A DNA stretch of 64,000 nt from Anas platyrhynchos. Taxonomy: Eukaryota > Chordata > Aves > Anseriformes > Anatidae. The notes below the pieces were generated by a model that had not been told where the DNA came from, ran no database searches, and saw nothing but the letters and a program-made list of their open reading frames with translations. Below, piece after piece: positions 1 to 13,237 of the stretch. The number at the start of each line of letters is the position of its first letter. Positions within the stretch are counted from its first letter, which is position 1. Position numbers and translations under genes: made by a program. The DNA lies in the NCBI RefSeq assembly GCF_047663525.1, contig NC_092590.1:8700001-8764000 (forward strand). Direction: 5' to 3'.

Positions 1-1811
1 AAATCATTCAGCAGACTCCCGTCTTTACAGTAATAGTATAAAGCAGCACAAGCAATGATTCCCATTAAAAAGGACCTCATTTGAGGTGGTAACCCTCTCT
101 GTCCAGGATCCATTGCAGAGCTGTTTGCTTTGCTGCCCTCCTGTTTCCAGGGGATAGCATTGTCCAGATGTGCACATAAAACCGCCCTGGAAGTCTTTAC
201 TCACCACATCTTGTGAGTTAGTGCAGTTTTACTTTTTAAGTCATGTAATTACATCATAGGTGAAAGCACTGTAACACTAGCATCAAAGATGATGCTTACC
301 AAAGCAATACAGCTTAATTTCTGATTTCTTAATTAAGAAAACACCTATTGGCAATGCTACCTTCCTCCCCCTATTACCCAACTCCAGTGCTGGCAGTCAC
401 CAAAGTAAATTGAATGTCACCAATTCCATATCACCATCACATCACTGTTTGTTCACTTTACTGAAGATTAAAAATCTTTACTAATATAAAAATAAATATC
501 ACCTTCCATTTAAACATACGTTTGCTTGCAGTAGTTTAGATATCTGAATTTTATCTTTATGCTTCCTCAAAATATAACCCAACCTAAAACTGCTGGAAGG
601 CAGAAGATACACAAAGCGTGCAATTTACTGTGCTCAGGAGGGGTAATTCTCTCTTTGGGGAGTTAAGCTACAGTCCTTCAATCATCATTGTCAAGCAGGA
701 ATGAAAGAGGTCATCAGCAAGAAACACTGCGAGGCCCGGACAGCAATTCAGAAGAGCAAATGCTCTGGGAAGGCTCTTTGATAAAAAACATGACTTTACA
801 GCCATAGTGAGATCTTCACACTGCTCTGTAAGTTCCTCACTACGCTAGTGCAGATCAGTGATATTTGAATAATTATTTGAACTGAATGAGGAAGCCAAGG
901 TCTGTTTAAGAAATCCCCCTTTATTTAGCTTCACAATACATTTGCTTTATTATTGTGCTGGTGTAGGCACACACACACACCCCTACAAAATTAATTCTCC
1001 GTCATGCTGTAGCTACGCTAATAAGCTGTAGCTGAACAGCTTTATTTTAGAGGTAAAACAGTTGGAAGAAGATTTGTTTAAAGTAAATCAAGTACGTGAC
1101 TAATAAGTGAAAGCTTTTAAACAAATCTTTTTCCAGGAGGTTGAAAACAGCACGGTTGAGCACAGATGGGAGAGCGAGTAGCCTGGCAGAGCCAAAGCTG
1201 CCTGGGGTGCCACGCAGCAAGCAGCATTTCTGCAGAGCCAGCAGGACGAGCACAAACTCAGTTCCTCAGTGCACACTCGGCCCTATGTTCCTTTTACTCC
1301 ACCCTACTGGGGACCTGCCCTGCCCCTTAACAACTCCTGCAGAGCACGTTTCGTTCCTCCACCTAATTGAACTGGCCAGCAGAGCAGTCCGACTTGTTGG
1401 CTTGAAGTCTGCCCAGTCGAGGAGCCTGTGACTGTGCTTACAAGAAAGGTCGTCTTAATGAGACCAAACCACCTTCCCACCACCTGAGCTGACAAAAGGA
1501 CCGATCTTGTGCACTTGAGCAGAACTCAGAGCATTTTCTTTTTTTTTTTTAATTATTTTTCAAAACATGCCATTTCTCAGCTGCGATGCATTTCTGTCAT
1601 TAGCTTGGGAATCATCTTACAATTTTCTATCCTGTAAAAGTATGACTTCGCCACTGATGTAGAACAGGGTTACGTCTTTAACTGGATGGCAGCCCACTAC
1701 TTAAAAGGCATCTTCCCTGGTTGACGCAGTTATGTTTCTGCCAGCCTTGGAGCACAGACAGCCCGCTCTCATGTGGTTTCACTTGTGCGTTTGTTTCCCC
1801 CTTTATTGCAG
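1..1811. other. Left flank, presumed intron or intergenic DNA
   Basis: I see no supportable gene here. If the exon starting at 1812 is real, this stretch is at least partly its upstream intron, and the rest of that gene lies in it or left of the window. It holds a short (CA)n run at 968-981 and a T-run at 1539-1550. The open frames at 1141-1431 (plus) and 1047-1253 (minus) overlap each other on opposite strands, match no family I know and have no splice or start context, so I treat them as chance. Confidence 0.5.
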
Positions 1812-1945
1812 ATTCCACACCTGAATATGTAATCTTCAATGGTGTTGTGCGTGCTTGGCCAGAACTAAAAAATTTTATGCTTCAGCCTCGCATTTCCCAA
1901 TACATAGATGAATATGAAGGATTTACACACACACAGTACTTCTGA
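1812..1945 (+). CDS. Putative terminal coding exon, unidentified gene
   Basis: A pyrimidine-rich tract and CAG at 1809-1811 form a good 3' splice site. From 1812, two bases complete a split codon and 43 further sense codons follow, ending in TGA at 1943-1945. The peptide starts STPEYVIFNG and ends EGFTHTQYF. It is mixed and soluble-looking, rich in aromatic residues near the end (RISQYIDEYEG), with no low complexity, membrane segment or signal peptide. I do not recognise the family. A short PELKNF-type stretch loosely recalls glutathione S-transferase C-terminal helices, but that is too weak to use. An AATAAA follows at 2385-2390. The nearest expected gene on the left, DKK2, ends in a cysteine-rich domain, which this is not. 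It could be an alternative last exon, a lineage-specific gene, or a chance open frame behind a cryptic acceptor. Confidence 0.42.
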
Positions 1946-2410
1946 CCTCCTGCTGTGAGTGGTATTTCAGCAAGATGTCCTTTTTTTGGCAGGAGTGGGG
2001 GAGAGGGGAAAGAGGGAATTCCCACCTTGTTGCAGTGGGTCCAGAACCTCAATAATTTAAGGTAAGATGACCAAATGACCAACAGAAGTGTCCCACGTGT
2101 AATATTTTTGCCAGGCTAGATCATTTTATCTCAAACTCTTCTTGCTGTGACTTCCACATATTTTATTATACAGTAAATCACAAAAGGATATCCAATTAAA
2201 AAAAAAAAAGTATATGTTTCCTAGGATTAGAGAGTACTTATATTTTTAGGAAAAACAACACAAACTGTCAGTGAAACTAAAAGGGCTCTGCACACTATTA
2301 AATCTAATACGATACCTAGAGAGCATCTCTTTTCACCAGAACAGATTTCTGTCCAAATATTTATGGATATAAAGCTGTCAGGCCAATAAACAAATTTAAT
2401 TATAAAACAA
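1946..2410 (+). other. Putative 3' untranslated region of the 1812 exon
   Basis: This follows the TGA of the putative terminal exon up to just past the first canonical AATAAA. It has no long open frame in the sense direction and holds an A-run at about 2198-2209. The assignment depends entirely on the exon being real. Confidence 0.3.
2385..2390 (+). terminator. Candidate poly(A) signal AATAAA
   Basis: This is the first canonical AATAAA downstream of the stop at 1943-1945, about 440 bases away, a normal 3' UTR length. AATAAA is common by chance in AT-rich DNA, so it supports the exon only weakly. Confidence 0.28.
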
Positions 2411-3333
2411 GTCCAGTTCCTGTTCACGATTACAGTGGTATCAGAACAGATCAAACCTAACTTCAGTAAGTACCGAGTAACAAAAACAAAACATCACCCA
2501 TATATCCTCCTCCTACATTCCTGTGAGCTACTAAAACATCTGATCCTTTGACTACACCACTGTGTAATCAAAGAAACATCGTGCCACTGATTTCAGAATT
2601 GTCAGCCCTAATTAATTTATGAATCAGTTATTCTGGGAGGGGACTACAGGCCAAGAGAACATTCTCCTTACACTTGCTTGTATCCCTATCAAGCAGCATG
2701 GCAACTCCAAAAGCAGAACTTCACGGGATTTTATGACTTGACTGTATGTTACACAAAGAAAACTTAAGTCACCTTTTATGAGTCCTCTGCCTGTAGAGGG
2801 GAAATGCCGTGTGATCCTGGCTTACCTTTGCTAGAGTCATTAAATGAAAAGCCAAAAAAAATCCAGGATAAGTTATAAGAGCTTTGAGAGAAGCTTCTCC
2901 CCAGAACAAAGAAGAGTTTTCTGATAAACCCCTCTGTCCTGAACAACAGAACGACACCACACCCACAGTGATTTACAGCACAAGCTTCGGTGTGAATATG
3001 TACAAGAAGTCCCAGCTCCGCTGTTACTTGTAAGGCTTCAAAAACAGGATCCCACAGAGCAAGCTTGTTCAGGTACAGCCAGAAATTGGAGTGGTATACA
3101 ACAGCCGGGGCTTTGAACACCTGATCCCAGCATATTTGTGCATTCCAAACGTAGCAAGTTATTGCTTCCTGGCTGATGGCTAATACATCTGCATCTTTGC
3201 AGCGTGCCTGGGGGCACAGTTATAGGTCTCCAGCAGCATTTTAATAAGCTATTCTATACACATCTTTTCTGAATTCCGTTAAGAAATTTACCACAAAAGA
3301 CACTCCCAGGAAATTACAGAGGGAGTGGGAAAG

Positions 3334-3360
3334 CAAAACAAAACAAAACAAAACAAAACA
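3334..3360. repeat. (CAAAA)n microsatellite, five units
   Basis: Five consecutive CAAAA units followed by a partial unit. It is a simple repeat with no nearby retroposon body that I can recognise. Confidence 0.9.
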
Positions 3361-5922
3361 CAACTCCCACAGATGCTCCGCTGAGTCCCTTACTGTCAAC
3401 ATAGCATTAAGGCTACACAGGATTAGCTCACGCTCAGGAAGGCTGAGACACACACCCAAAACAAAGCCGTGCACTGATGATGTTTTGTTCACCTTAAACA
3501 TTTTCTGCAAGAATAAAAGCCTCTTTAGGTAGAAGCCATGGAAAGGTGAGACAGTGAAGCAGCCACATTTATGCCCACTGCTGGAGCTGGGCTGTTGTTC
3601 CAAGTGGCCCAGTTCAGCATTTTCTAGGATCAGACACACAATACAACATCAATACGCTCACTAGTGCTCCACTGCTCCTGAGCATTAGAGTCCCACTGGC
3701 ACAAAGGTACCTGCAGATTACACCCAGGGGACCCTCACTGGGCAAGGAGAATTGTTCTCATGCATTCACCTGCTCACAATGCTGACTTGAACACCAAACG
3801 TGCCTCCTGAAAGGAAGAGTTGGAATAACCACCAGGGGTTGATGTATTATTAGTCTTTTACTCGAATAACTGTAAAAGAGGACCCTATTGCAAGACATAA
3901 ACCTGTTTCTGAAGAAGTGGCCGTTCATCAAATGGTTAAGACAAAAAGCTATAGCAAACTGAGCTGTCATGTCTGTCAGTGTTGATATTCAGGAGCTTAT
4001 CACCTTGTGACAATTGCCTTTAATTCAAAAGCTGCCCATACTTCTTGCAAGCCAACAGGAAGTCTTAAGTTGGAAGAAGACACAAAGCAGACATTTCAGG
4101 GCAATTCTGGAAGATCATGAGCATATCTTCATTTCCACATCCACCTGCAGCATGCCAAACACATGGCCATGTCTGCTGTTACAGGATGTCAAACCTGTCT
4201 CGCCCACCAGAGCCTAACCCACAAGGCAGCAGGTGAGCACACGACCTCTTCACCTAAACACAGGCTAAGTCACACGTGGGCGCCAGGCTTGCCAGGGGAG
4301 CAGGGAGGCAATAAAGAATGGATGTTTGGGGTTTATGGTCTGGGTTTCTCCTCCTCCTTTCCCCAGCAAGCTCCGTAGTTGGAGTAAGGAATTAATTTGG
4401 GGGTTAGCACAAGGATAACTATCTTGTTTATTGACCGAAGAGCAGGATGTTTTCTTCATATATTCAGAACAGTTTGCTTGTACTGACATGTATGGAAGCA
4501 CACAGTAGTCAAGTAAACGTGACTTGCCTGATGAGGAACAGCTCTCTCGCTGAGGACAGAAAGCAGTGTTTCTGGATATAAGGCTGATTTGCATGTTTCA
4601 GGGCTAGGAAAATCTGCGAGTCCTGCCCTCCCTGCATTGTCAAATGCTCTATTACAGCACAGGGCAAAGCAACTGAGAGTTAGCACGTACACTTAGGACT
4701 AAGACACTGAAACATGGGGGAAAGCTTTCCCCTAAAACTGTTACATTAGGAAAGTTTAAGGATTTTAGCAGCCAAGTGGGCAGAGATACCTGTACTTGTA
4801 CTCAGGTGCTGTACAACTCGATCCTCACATCACCCTACCTGAACAACACATTGCTTCCTTGCTGTCCTGTAAGGGGTGAATTTCTGAGCTTCAGACAGGC
4901 GCAGTCCTTTAATGCTAAACCCGAGACCCAAGCTCCCTAGGATGGAAGTAGATTCTTTTATTTTCTTGAACATAATTAGATTTCAAGTTCCCTCCCTCAA
5001 AACCTAGAGGAAAAGAAAATACAGATCAAAGAATCGGACTTAAAATATATAATGTGAGTGGGGATTTACTTTTTCCTCACAAAATATAACTAACAAAGAT
5101 AACTAACAAATCAGAAATGAATTTTTGTCAGCCAAGATAAGCTTTCTAATGTTATAACCAGCTGAAAGTAGCAAACTACTGTATGCTACCTTTGCAGGTA
5201 AGGAGAAGTAAAACAATCCTCAAGGTCCTGCTGGTGCTCAGGGTTTTGTACCCTTTTCTGCTCTTGCTGCCTTTTGACATAGGTATTTTCTACATCAGTC
5301 TCCCAGAAGGCCCAGTCACAAGCACAAAACAGCCCTTCTGCTGGGGACCTTCCTTGCACATGGTGGCAATTAAGTAACTTGCAGTTCTTTGTTTTATTAC
5401 TTTCTCTCAATCCACCAGCTTATTTTCTGCCTCCTGAACTGGAGCTTTGCAGCTGCTGGTATCACTAAACCACAGATGGCAAAGCTGGGGGAAAACTACG
5501 GACCACCAAGAAAATAATCCATAGTTCCTCACCTAATATCACTTCTGAAATCCAGCAGAATTTTTGTTTTCATGTTTTATCTCCAGGACCCTTCAGGAGC
5601 CTCTGTAGCAGTAGGTAGAGAACCTCTAGTTCAGCTTGTACCCTTCCAGATGATAGATATCTCTTCAATTTATCAAATCTAATGAAGTGCTGGCTTCTGT
5701 TGGACTCTGGAAGTAAGGAGTTTTGGAGTTTGTAGATCTAGGTGGGAGGCAAGAAAATATCCCACCTACCTCTACCTTTGGAAGGCACCTAGGTGTTTAC
5801 TTGGTAGTGCCCTTACCTTGGATCCCAAGGAAAGGACAAGGGGAAAATACCTGAACTACAGACTATGTGGCGAATGACAGCATTTAATATTAGTAAGGGA
5901 TCTGACTCATGGAGAAAAACAG

Positions 5923-5974
5923 AAAAAAAAAAAAAAAAGAAAAAAAAAAAAAAACAGAAAAAAAAAAAAAAAAA
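5923..5974. repeat. Interrupted poly(A) tract with CAG spacers
   Basis: A16 at 5923-5938, a single G, A15 at 5940-5954, CAG at 5955-5957, then A17 at 5958-5974. Another CAG precedes the first run (5920-5922). The repeated CAG-plus-A-run layout suggests either duplication of an A-tail or retroposon insertion into an older A-tail. I see no recognisable retroposon body upstream. Confidence 0.88.
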
Positions 5975-8900
5975 GCTATGAGAGAATAAAAGGAAACAAG
6001 TATATTTACTCCATAGCAGTTACCACTAAAAGCATGGAAGTATTAATTTTTGACATACATGCAAGTTCCTGCTCAGTCTTAATCAAATCAAGTAAAGCTC
6101 CACTCCAGCTGAAAAATGCTGAACGATACCTGCAAGAGTAATGTTGGGACTACCCTAAAAAGGGATTTATGTGTAGAGACAAAAAAAAAAAACCAAACAC
6201 ACAGCATCTCAGTTGCTGGGGAAGGGCTTCAAGTCAAGCTCAATTCCAAGTTCCTCCTATTTAGGAAAAAATTGTTAAGTGAAGGAAGACTCAACAGCAC
6301 AGATTCAAGTCATTGAAGAGGAAGCTATGAGCATTAAAAAGAGAGTAAAATCCATTCTAGGAATCCAACAATTCAGATGAGAATACTGAATTATTTTGAA
6401 TTTAGCAAGGTTTGCCAATTCCAGGAACTAATGATTTTATTTTTTTTTTTAAAAAAAACTTTAAATGGTAATGAAATTATCATTGCCCTAAGGATTTTCA
6501 GCTAATTTGCTCCTTTCACGATCGTGTCAAGTGTATAACACTTCTGAATAGCTTCCAGTTACTGAACACCAGCCTTTAAGATATGCAATTGCAGCCCTTT
6601 CCTTTGCACATGGGACTATAAGATTGAAAAGCCAACCTGCGACTCTCGTTCCTTTTCTATCCTGCTTGCTTTTCCTATAGTCCTCATCCTTCCTGTAGTC
6701 TTTCGTTATACCATTTTATTAATGAAAGTAAAAACTGTAACAAAATTAAAAACAAAAAAAAAGTGGGTACAAAGTTTACTGGGTACAGTATTTTCTTTTC
6801 TTCGTTACATAGCCTGGTTTCACGCTCACCCAAGGTTCTGAAGGAAAAGGAAACTTGGTGGTCTACCATCAGTCCCATGGCAGAGAGATGCTACATCACC
6901 AAAGCAAAACACATGATTCCACATAATCTGAAACGTATCTGCTGCCTCTCCACAGAGAAATGAAAGTTGACATGAATGGAAATTAAATTATCTCCTTCCC
7001 CAAGAGGTGGTCATCTTCCCAGGTCAGAGGTAGGCAAAGACAAAATGGAAGAGTTCACGTTTCATTGCTTGCACCACAGCTGTGACTAGACAGACAATAT
7101 CTGTTTTTTCTATTTTTCCCCTTCCCTTTCTGACTTAGATTTTCCAAATATTCTTCAGAATAGAACTATTAAAATACAGAGGGGAAAAAATGCAGATTTA
7201 GGCAAAGCATTAGTTGTGGAAATGTGCTGAAATTGAAAATTGTGTGGTTTTGTATGAAGGAAGAGAATACTGTCACATAACCTCACTGAAACATATGGTT
7301 TGCGTTGATTCTCAAAAACCATAAATAAACATTAGGAAAATCATTATGAAATTTTTAAGAAATTGTTGGTGGGAATTGGAAAAGAAGAGACATGACAAAA
7401 GAGAGCAGACTGCCAGACTTGCAATTGCAAGCTAGCTGAGAATAGATACTTCTAAAAACAAGCTTATGTTTCACAAATATTTACAGTAGATGAAAAGCCT
7501 AAAGGCATTTAAGAAAAAAGCAGGAAGACAGCACAGTTACATCATTAAGGCCACCATGAAAATTTCTGGACTTCAATGAATTAGCAAGCCCTGCTAAGGC
7601 CCCTTTCAGCAATTCAATCAGAATTCAAGTTTGGTGTTAACAGATGAGTTCTACTACATTTAAATGTACACATAAAACAACAAATGTAACAAACATTTTA
7701 ATGCTTGGAATGTTAAAATAATCTGATTTTTTTCCTCAACACTGTGAACAAACGGTCTTCCAAATGACAAGTAATATGTCTTTAAAATTTATGCCATTTC
7801 ATAAGCATTCAGAAGCAGGAAAAGCTCCAAGACTTACCACGTTCCTGCTTATAAATTGCCCCTTTTTAATTCAATGAAGTTGCAGAATTAAATATGTTGG
7901 CCTAAGATACTATGAATATGAATCCATTAATATTGTTTTATTTTTGCACCAGCCTAAGAGTCCTAAAATCTTCTGGGCAGCAGTAAGTCACAAAGAAATA
8001 GAAATGCAATCACTTCTGGCTGTCTGTATATGTTCTTCAATCATACCGAAATAGTTTTATCTATAAGGATGGGAACAGGTTCATTAAATATGTTCATTTT
8101 GCTGACTTGACTAAGACAGGTCATATAAAACAAGACACGAATGATAAAGTAGCGTAAGGGAATTGACTTCCTCATCCTTCACAACATCTAAGAAACAGGC
8201 CCTATATCTAAACCATTCCAGTTGGACAGACACAGTACTGAGATCTATTCCGTTTCCCTTTTGTTGCTTTAAATCTTGCCACTGATCTTTTAAAAGCACA
8301 AGTCTTAGAAGTCCTCAAAGATCTTGCTAGGAACACCACTGAACAGGGCTGGCAATCCTAGCTCTGTCCTGCACGTTTGCATTTCAGTCCTACTATTCAG
8401 GAGAGAAGTTTTGCCTACTCTCGTCGAAGATAATTTCAATTTTGTGCTGAGTTTATGTTACTGGCTAGCCTAACACTTGACCGCAGGGTTAGGAATATGC
8501 AAACACATCTTTACAGGAGCTGAGTTTGGGAGACTTCCAGGTCAGTGAGAAAACAGAAATGTAACTATGGCAAAAGAAATCTTCGTGGTAAGAGGTACTT
8601 AGTTTTCAAAACTTGTTTCCCTGGAACCTTCGTAAAAGAAAGGTTTTTGATAAAAGTGGTCAAAAGGAATTTGATTTTATTTTTCCTTTTCCTACAGAGC
8701 ACTAGGGTGAGAAGAGAGGATGTGCAGCCCATAACACTGAGCTCAGCTGCATGATTTGCTACAGTAGGCTTGTGATCATGTATGCAAACAGAGCCTGTCT
8801 AGCCATACATGTGTCTTGTCTTCGGGCCTTCCATGGGGAGAAGCTTGTGACAGCTCAGACAAATACATGCCATTTAACTAGGGATGCATTTCTGCCGTTC

Positions 8901-9873
8901 TAAAACTATCAGTAGCAGTAATACCCAAGCCAACTGGAACATTGCAAGGGAGAATGAGCAATAGGCTTATCCCACCCTGAACGTTCCCCATGCAATGCCA
9001 AAACATAGCCAGGAACCACCTAGAGCCTCCGCTTCCATGGCAGTATAGCTGTTAGTTGTCATGATAGGTGGGTCTTATCCTTCTTATCCTGAATTTACTC
9101 TCTGGCACGAGATTGTTGATCCCGTGAGACTGGTTTTATGTTCAAAGCATTCTCAAAGCTTTGTTTCTTTTGTGGCACATTCTGTATCCATCAACATCAA
9201 GCCACAAACTCCATTTTTTCCTTGTTAATTATGCCTGTGCTGCTCTGCTCTGGCTTTGTTCATCGCAGAGCTTTGATAAATGAGCTTTCTGCCCTCATCA
9301 TTCTGAGGACACAGAGAAAAGTCCCATCCAGTTCCAACTTACATGATGAAAATAAGGAAATGGGTTGGTTTTCATATTAGAAATTGATGAAGTGTGTGGG
9401 GAGGTGGGGAGAGAGAAAAGAAATTCCGGAATTAACCAGACCAGACCAGCAGCTCTGCCTTCCTGGAGCTGCTGGGTCAGCCAGCTCTGGCTATGCTTCC
9501 AACTATAAAACAACTTCTCAACTTGATTTTGGACCAGCACAGCTTTCCAGTTTGAAAGATGGTAAGGCTCCTCTTACTTGGATAACTTACTTCTTACGAG
9601 CACAGCTCATTTACAATTTAGTGATTGCACATTGCTGCATTAGGGCCACAAGACCACTAGGAGATGTCCTGACTTTGTGACAAGTTAATAGCAAACTGTT
9701 TAGACCTAGAATTTAATTTCTGTTCAGTACTGTACTTTAGACAGCACAGCTAGTCTATCTCAGCTCAGTCTACTTCCATTGAGCTCAACAGAAAAAAAAG
9801 GCAGCCCGTAGCTTAGTTTTGCTAAGAACAGCATTGTGTGCCTCCCTCCAAGCCCAAAGGAAAAATACAGAAG

Positions 9874-9921
9874 AGAAAGGAGGGGAAAGGAAAAATGAGA
9901 AAAGGAGGGGAAGGGAAAAAG
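9874..9921. repeat. Purine-only tandem duplication, 24-base unit x2
   Basis: Two adjacent 24-base copies, 9874-9897 and 9898-9921, differ at only a few positions. Both are made of AGAAAGGAGGGG-type purine blocks. They sit in a longer purine-rich stretch from about 9857. The opposite strand is a polypyrimidine tract of the kind able to form triplex DNA; that is a property of the sequence class, not an observation here. Confidence 0.75.
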
Positions 9922-12900
9922 AACAGTCCTAGAAACACAAGCTGATGGTTACTCAGTTACAAACTAGGAACAAAGTTGTCATAAGGGTGCCAGCACCTGC
10001 TTCTCGTAGAGTAAGAAAACTCTGTGCTGTACTGGTACTAGCTACTAAAATTACCATGGCTTGCACAGACTGATTGTAGGACAGCAAAGCAAGGAAAAAA
10101 AGAAAAAAAAAGTGGCTTCAAATTGCTCTATGTAAACAGCTAAGACTTCTGGTTTATGCAGGTGTAATGTGACAAAACACGTTTAAATAGCAGTAGTCAC
10201 CTGGCCACTTCTTTATGCCGATTCCTCTGTCACGTAGGCAGCACTGCTCACAAAAACGCCAGGCTCAGAGGTCAGCTGTAGGCCAGCTCTCTTCAAGCAA
10301 GTACAAAATAGCGGATTCCAGATCTCTGCTCATCAGAAGTGGCATTTGCGAGGCAGTCTTTTTCTGTGCTCTTTGCCCAGGGCATGCTCAGAAGCAGGCG
10401 GCAGGGAACATCATATGCTGCAACACAGTCACGTCCAGAGCGCAGTAGCCCAATACCATGGGCTAAGAGGGAGCACATTTCTTTCACTTCTGATGTTAAT
10501 TCTCTCTTTTTGCCTGTTTTCTATCAAACAAAACATCCTTCACTTTTCAGTAATAAATTACAGTGAAATGTATCCAATGGTACCTAGAGGGATAACCAGC
10601 TGTATTTAAGTTCACTTAATTTCTTTGTTCTCATGAAAACTTGCGAGTTTCAGGCATGGTCTGAATAAGGAAACAAAACAACTTGATTCAGAACCAGAAC
10701 CTCAGTGTTCCCATGATTTGGCTCCTTTGTCCTTCTCCCATTTCTTTGTTTGCATCTGGTTTTTCAGCAGCAGGATGGCACGGCTTTCTCTTCTTTGCTA
10801 ACAAAATCATCTTTACATGGGTTGAAAAAAAGCAGTTTTCCTCTACACAAAGTTGCAAAGTACTCCTAGCTGCTGGCTTCAGAGTTGGACGTCCATTGCA
10901 ACCAAGGCAAGAAAAATATATTGAAGGTCAAATTCCAAACTGTGTATTTTGGAGATAAAGCTTGTGGAATAAATTCTGCACTGAAATACACGTTGTATAA
11001 TTTCTCAAGCCTAAACAGGCTCACCTGTACATGCACAGAGGTGAGACACGATGCAAACTGTTCTGAAATAACTAAGAGAAAGATGTCGATTTGTAGGGAG
11101 ACCAAAACAAATATCATTCCTGCCTGACCAACCCTTCTGAGAGTGCACACTTTGGTCAGTAGAGCCCCAGATGCGTCTTGCCTCTCTCCTACCATTCCTC
11201 CTATACAATCACCAGTAGGGCAATCCTGCTGGCAGGGGCTAAGCGCTTTCTCTGCTCCTTCAGCACACGCATCAGTGCTCTCTGCACACGTGGACTTCTC
11301 CAACCTTATGCTTCACACTCCTGACATATGTATCTTCTGCTCTCTTAAGCAGCTCTTGCACTCTAGAGTTTAGTCATCTGCATTACCCGTTGTTTTGGGA
11401 CATGCTTGTTTCACTTTCCCTGCTTCATTTTACAAAACCAGTATTAGCCTGCTTATTTTCATGTTGGTGATGCTTGGCTGCTCTCAACCCCTCCTCATCT
11501 ACGGTGTCCCCACCATGAATGGGATACTGGATTATCCATATTTGGTGAGAATTAGCTAAATTGATTAAATACACATATGAAAAAATTACAGGCAGCAACA
11601 GATTAAGCTGATAAACATGGTGTCAGCTCAGCCATTCAATCCTTCTTGTCCCATTGCTTTAGTTTGCACTAGTTTATTAGACACACCTATTAGATGCCTA
11701 TTCCAGGAGCAAGTGAAGAAGCAAAGCTGGAAGCTAGAAAATTGTTACCCGTGCTAACGTGAAGCTTTTCAAATTTTCTAAAAGACTGTGGATAGTTTCA
11801 GGATGTCTTATACTTACTTTTGAAGGCAAATAAATATACTGTTATTTTTTTCCCCAAATACTTATTTGGAGGTTTGGCATTTCCTTATTTCACTTGAGCT
11901 CTGTCTTTTACATGTGAGAGAGCTCCAGCAGTTGAACAGATATCACTCCTACATCTACAGAGAATAAGATCAGCTAGCCCATCAGTACAGCTAATCACAG
12001 GACAATTGGAAACTGCATAAAAAGTCAGAGCATTCATGTGCCTAAGCTTCTATTTAAGCATCTTTCCTGGTGCCTGTGTCTTCTTTTTATATAGATAACT
12101 CAAAGGAAAGCCCTGGATTCACCCTACGCCTAAGAGAAGTGAGTGGAAAAAGTTGAAGGGAGGGTTCTTCCAAAATAAAAATAGTTTGTGGAGTGTGGTG
12201 ACTTGTGTAACATGCCTTCTGTTTCACTGACATGCAAGCCAGGCACATCTGATATTCAGCTGTTTTTTTCCACACAAGATAGTAGGATTATATCAAACAC
12301 TGTGTGGCTTGCCGCACCAAAAAGGGAGGTGTGCCACATGACTTTCATTTGACCAACATGAATAAACATGTCACTGAAAGCTTTTCTTAGGAAACATAGA
12401 CTTCATGAAATAAAAACCATATTTTGAAAGATAGCCCACAACAGAAGTCATGGAATCAGTGGCCTTTGCAGAACATGGAACGTTTTCTGGAATAACCATC
12501 ACGTTGCAGACGTCTTCAGGACTGCCTAATCTTTGGCCTTCAAGCTATGCCATGCATGGGGTTCAGATGCTCTGCCTTTGGCAGCCAGAGGAAGGTACCT
12601 TGAAAGCTCAACAAAACTGAAGTCCAGATCCAGCGAGTAGCTATTACTTTTCGTGCTGGCAGAGGGCCAACTCGCGTTCATTTTACTCACAGGAGCCATC
12701 CAGCTGAGGTCAGCGTGATGACTCACGCGAGCAGAGTGCACAGGACTTGGCACAAGGCGATGCAGAAATGCAGATGTGGAAACTACAGCCAGAGACGAAC
12801 AACGAGGCTCGCAAGGCAAGAAAGGATTGGAGCTTGTTTCTGCTGACCTGCTCGTGCACTGAGACCCAACCAGACTATCGCAACTCCCTAACGGTAGACT

Positions 12901-13223
12901 TTATTGCTAGCGTGTTATTTATGGTTTCAATAACCTCTATCTCAAGAGCTCACCAGTTCAACAGGACCCACTGACATTTTCTGAGCACCTCCTGCAGTGT
13001 AGATCCAATTGTTAGGCCTTGAATAGCAAATGTCATTAAAAATTCGTGCTTCTCACAAACACACCTTGATATTAGTATTTCCCTACACCTGAGTACAGGA
13101 AACTCATTTTCCTAAAATATAATGCAGAATATCAGACAGTTCTGAATAAAGGGTAGCCTTCCCATGCAGTTCCAGTTCTATTCCCTCCTATACTATAAAT
13201 TAGGTATTAGATTTTTATTATTT

Positions 13224-13237
13224 TATATATATATATA
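13224..13237. repeat. (TA)7 microsatellite
   Basis: Seven alternating TA units within an AT-rich stretch that starts at about 13207. Confidence 0.85.

Larger units (their letters stand above)
2411..12000. other. Intergenic DNA, no gene seen
   Basis: I see no coding exon that I can support. The largest open frames (3241-3639 minus, 2776-3120 minus, 10866-11303 minus, 4265-4594 minus) have no recognisable motif, and none sits between credible splice sites. Contents worth noting are the (CAAAA)n run at 3334-3360, an interrupted A-tract at 5923-5974, A/T-runs near 6181 and 6440, a purine tandem duplication at 9874-9921, and a 10-bp perfect hairpin with arms at 9446-9455 and 9466-9475. No CpG island is visible. 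Confidence 0.55.

Noticed and set aside
3241-3639. 132-aa minus-strand open frame
   Set aside because: It runs through the (CAAAA)n repeat, which gives a low-complexity Phe/Val/Leu-rich stretch. No family resemblance.
10866-11303. 145-aa minus-strand open frame, the longest in the window
   Set aside because: No recognisable motif, overlapped by several other frames, and no credible splice or start context. A frame of this length is expected by chance in 64 kb.
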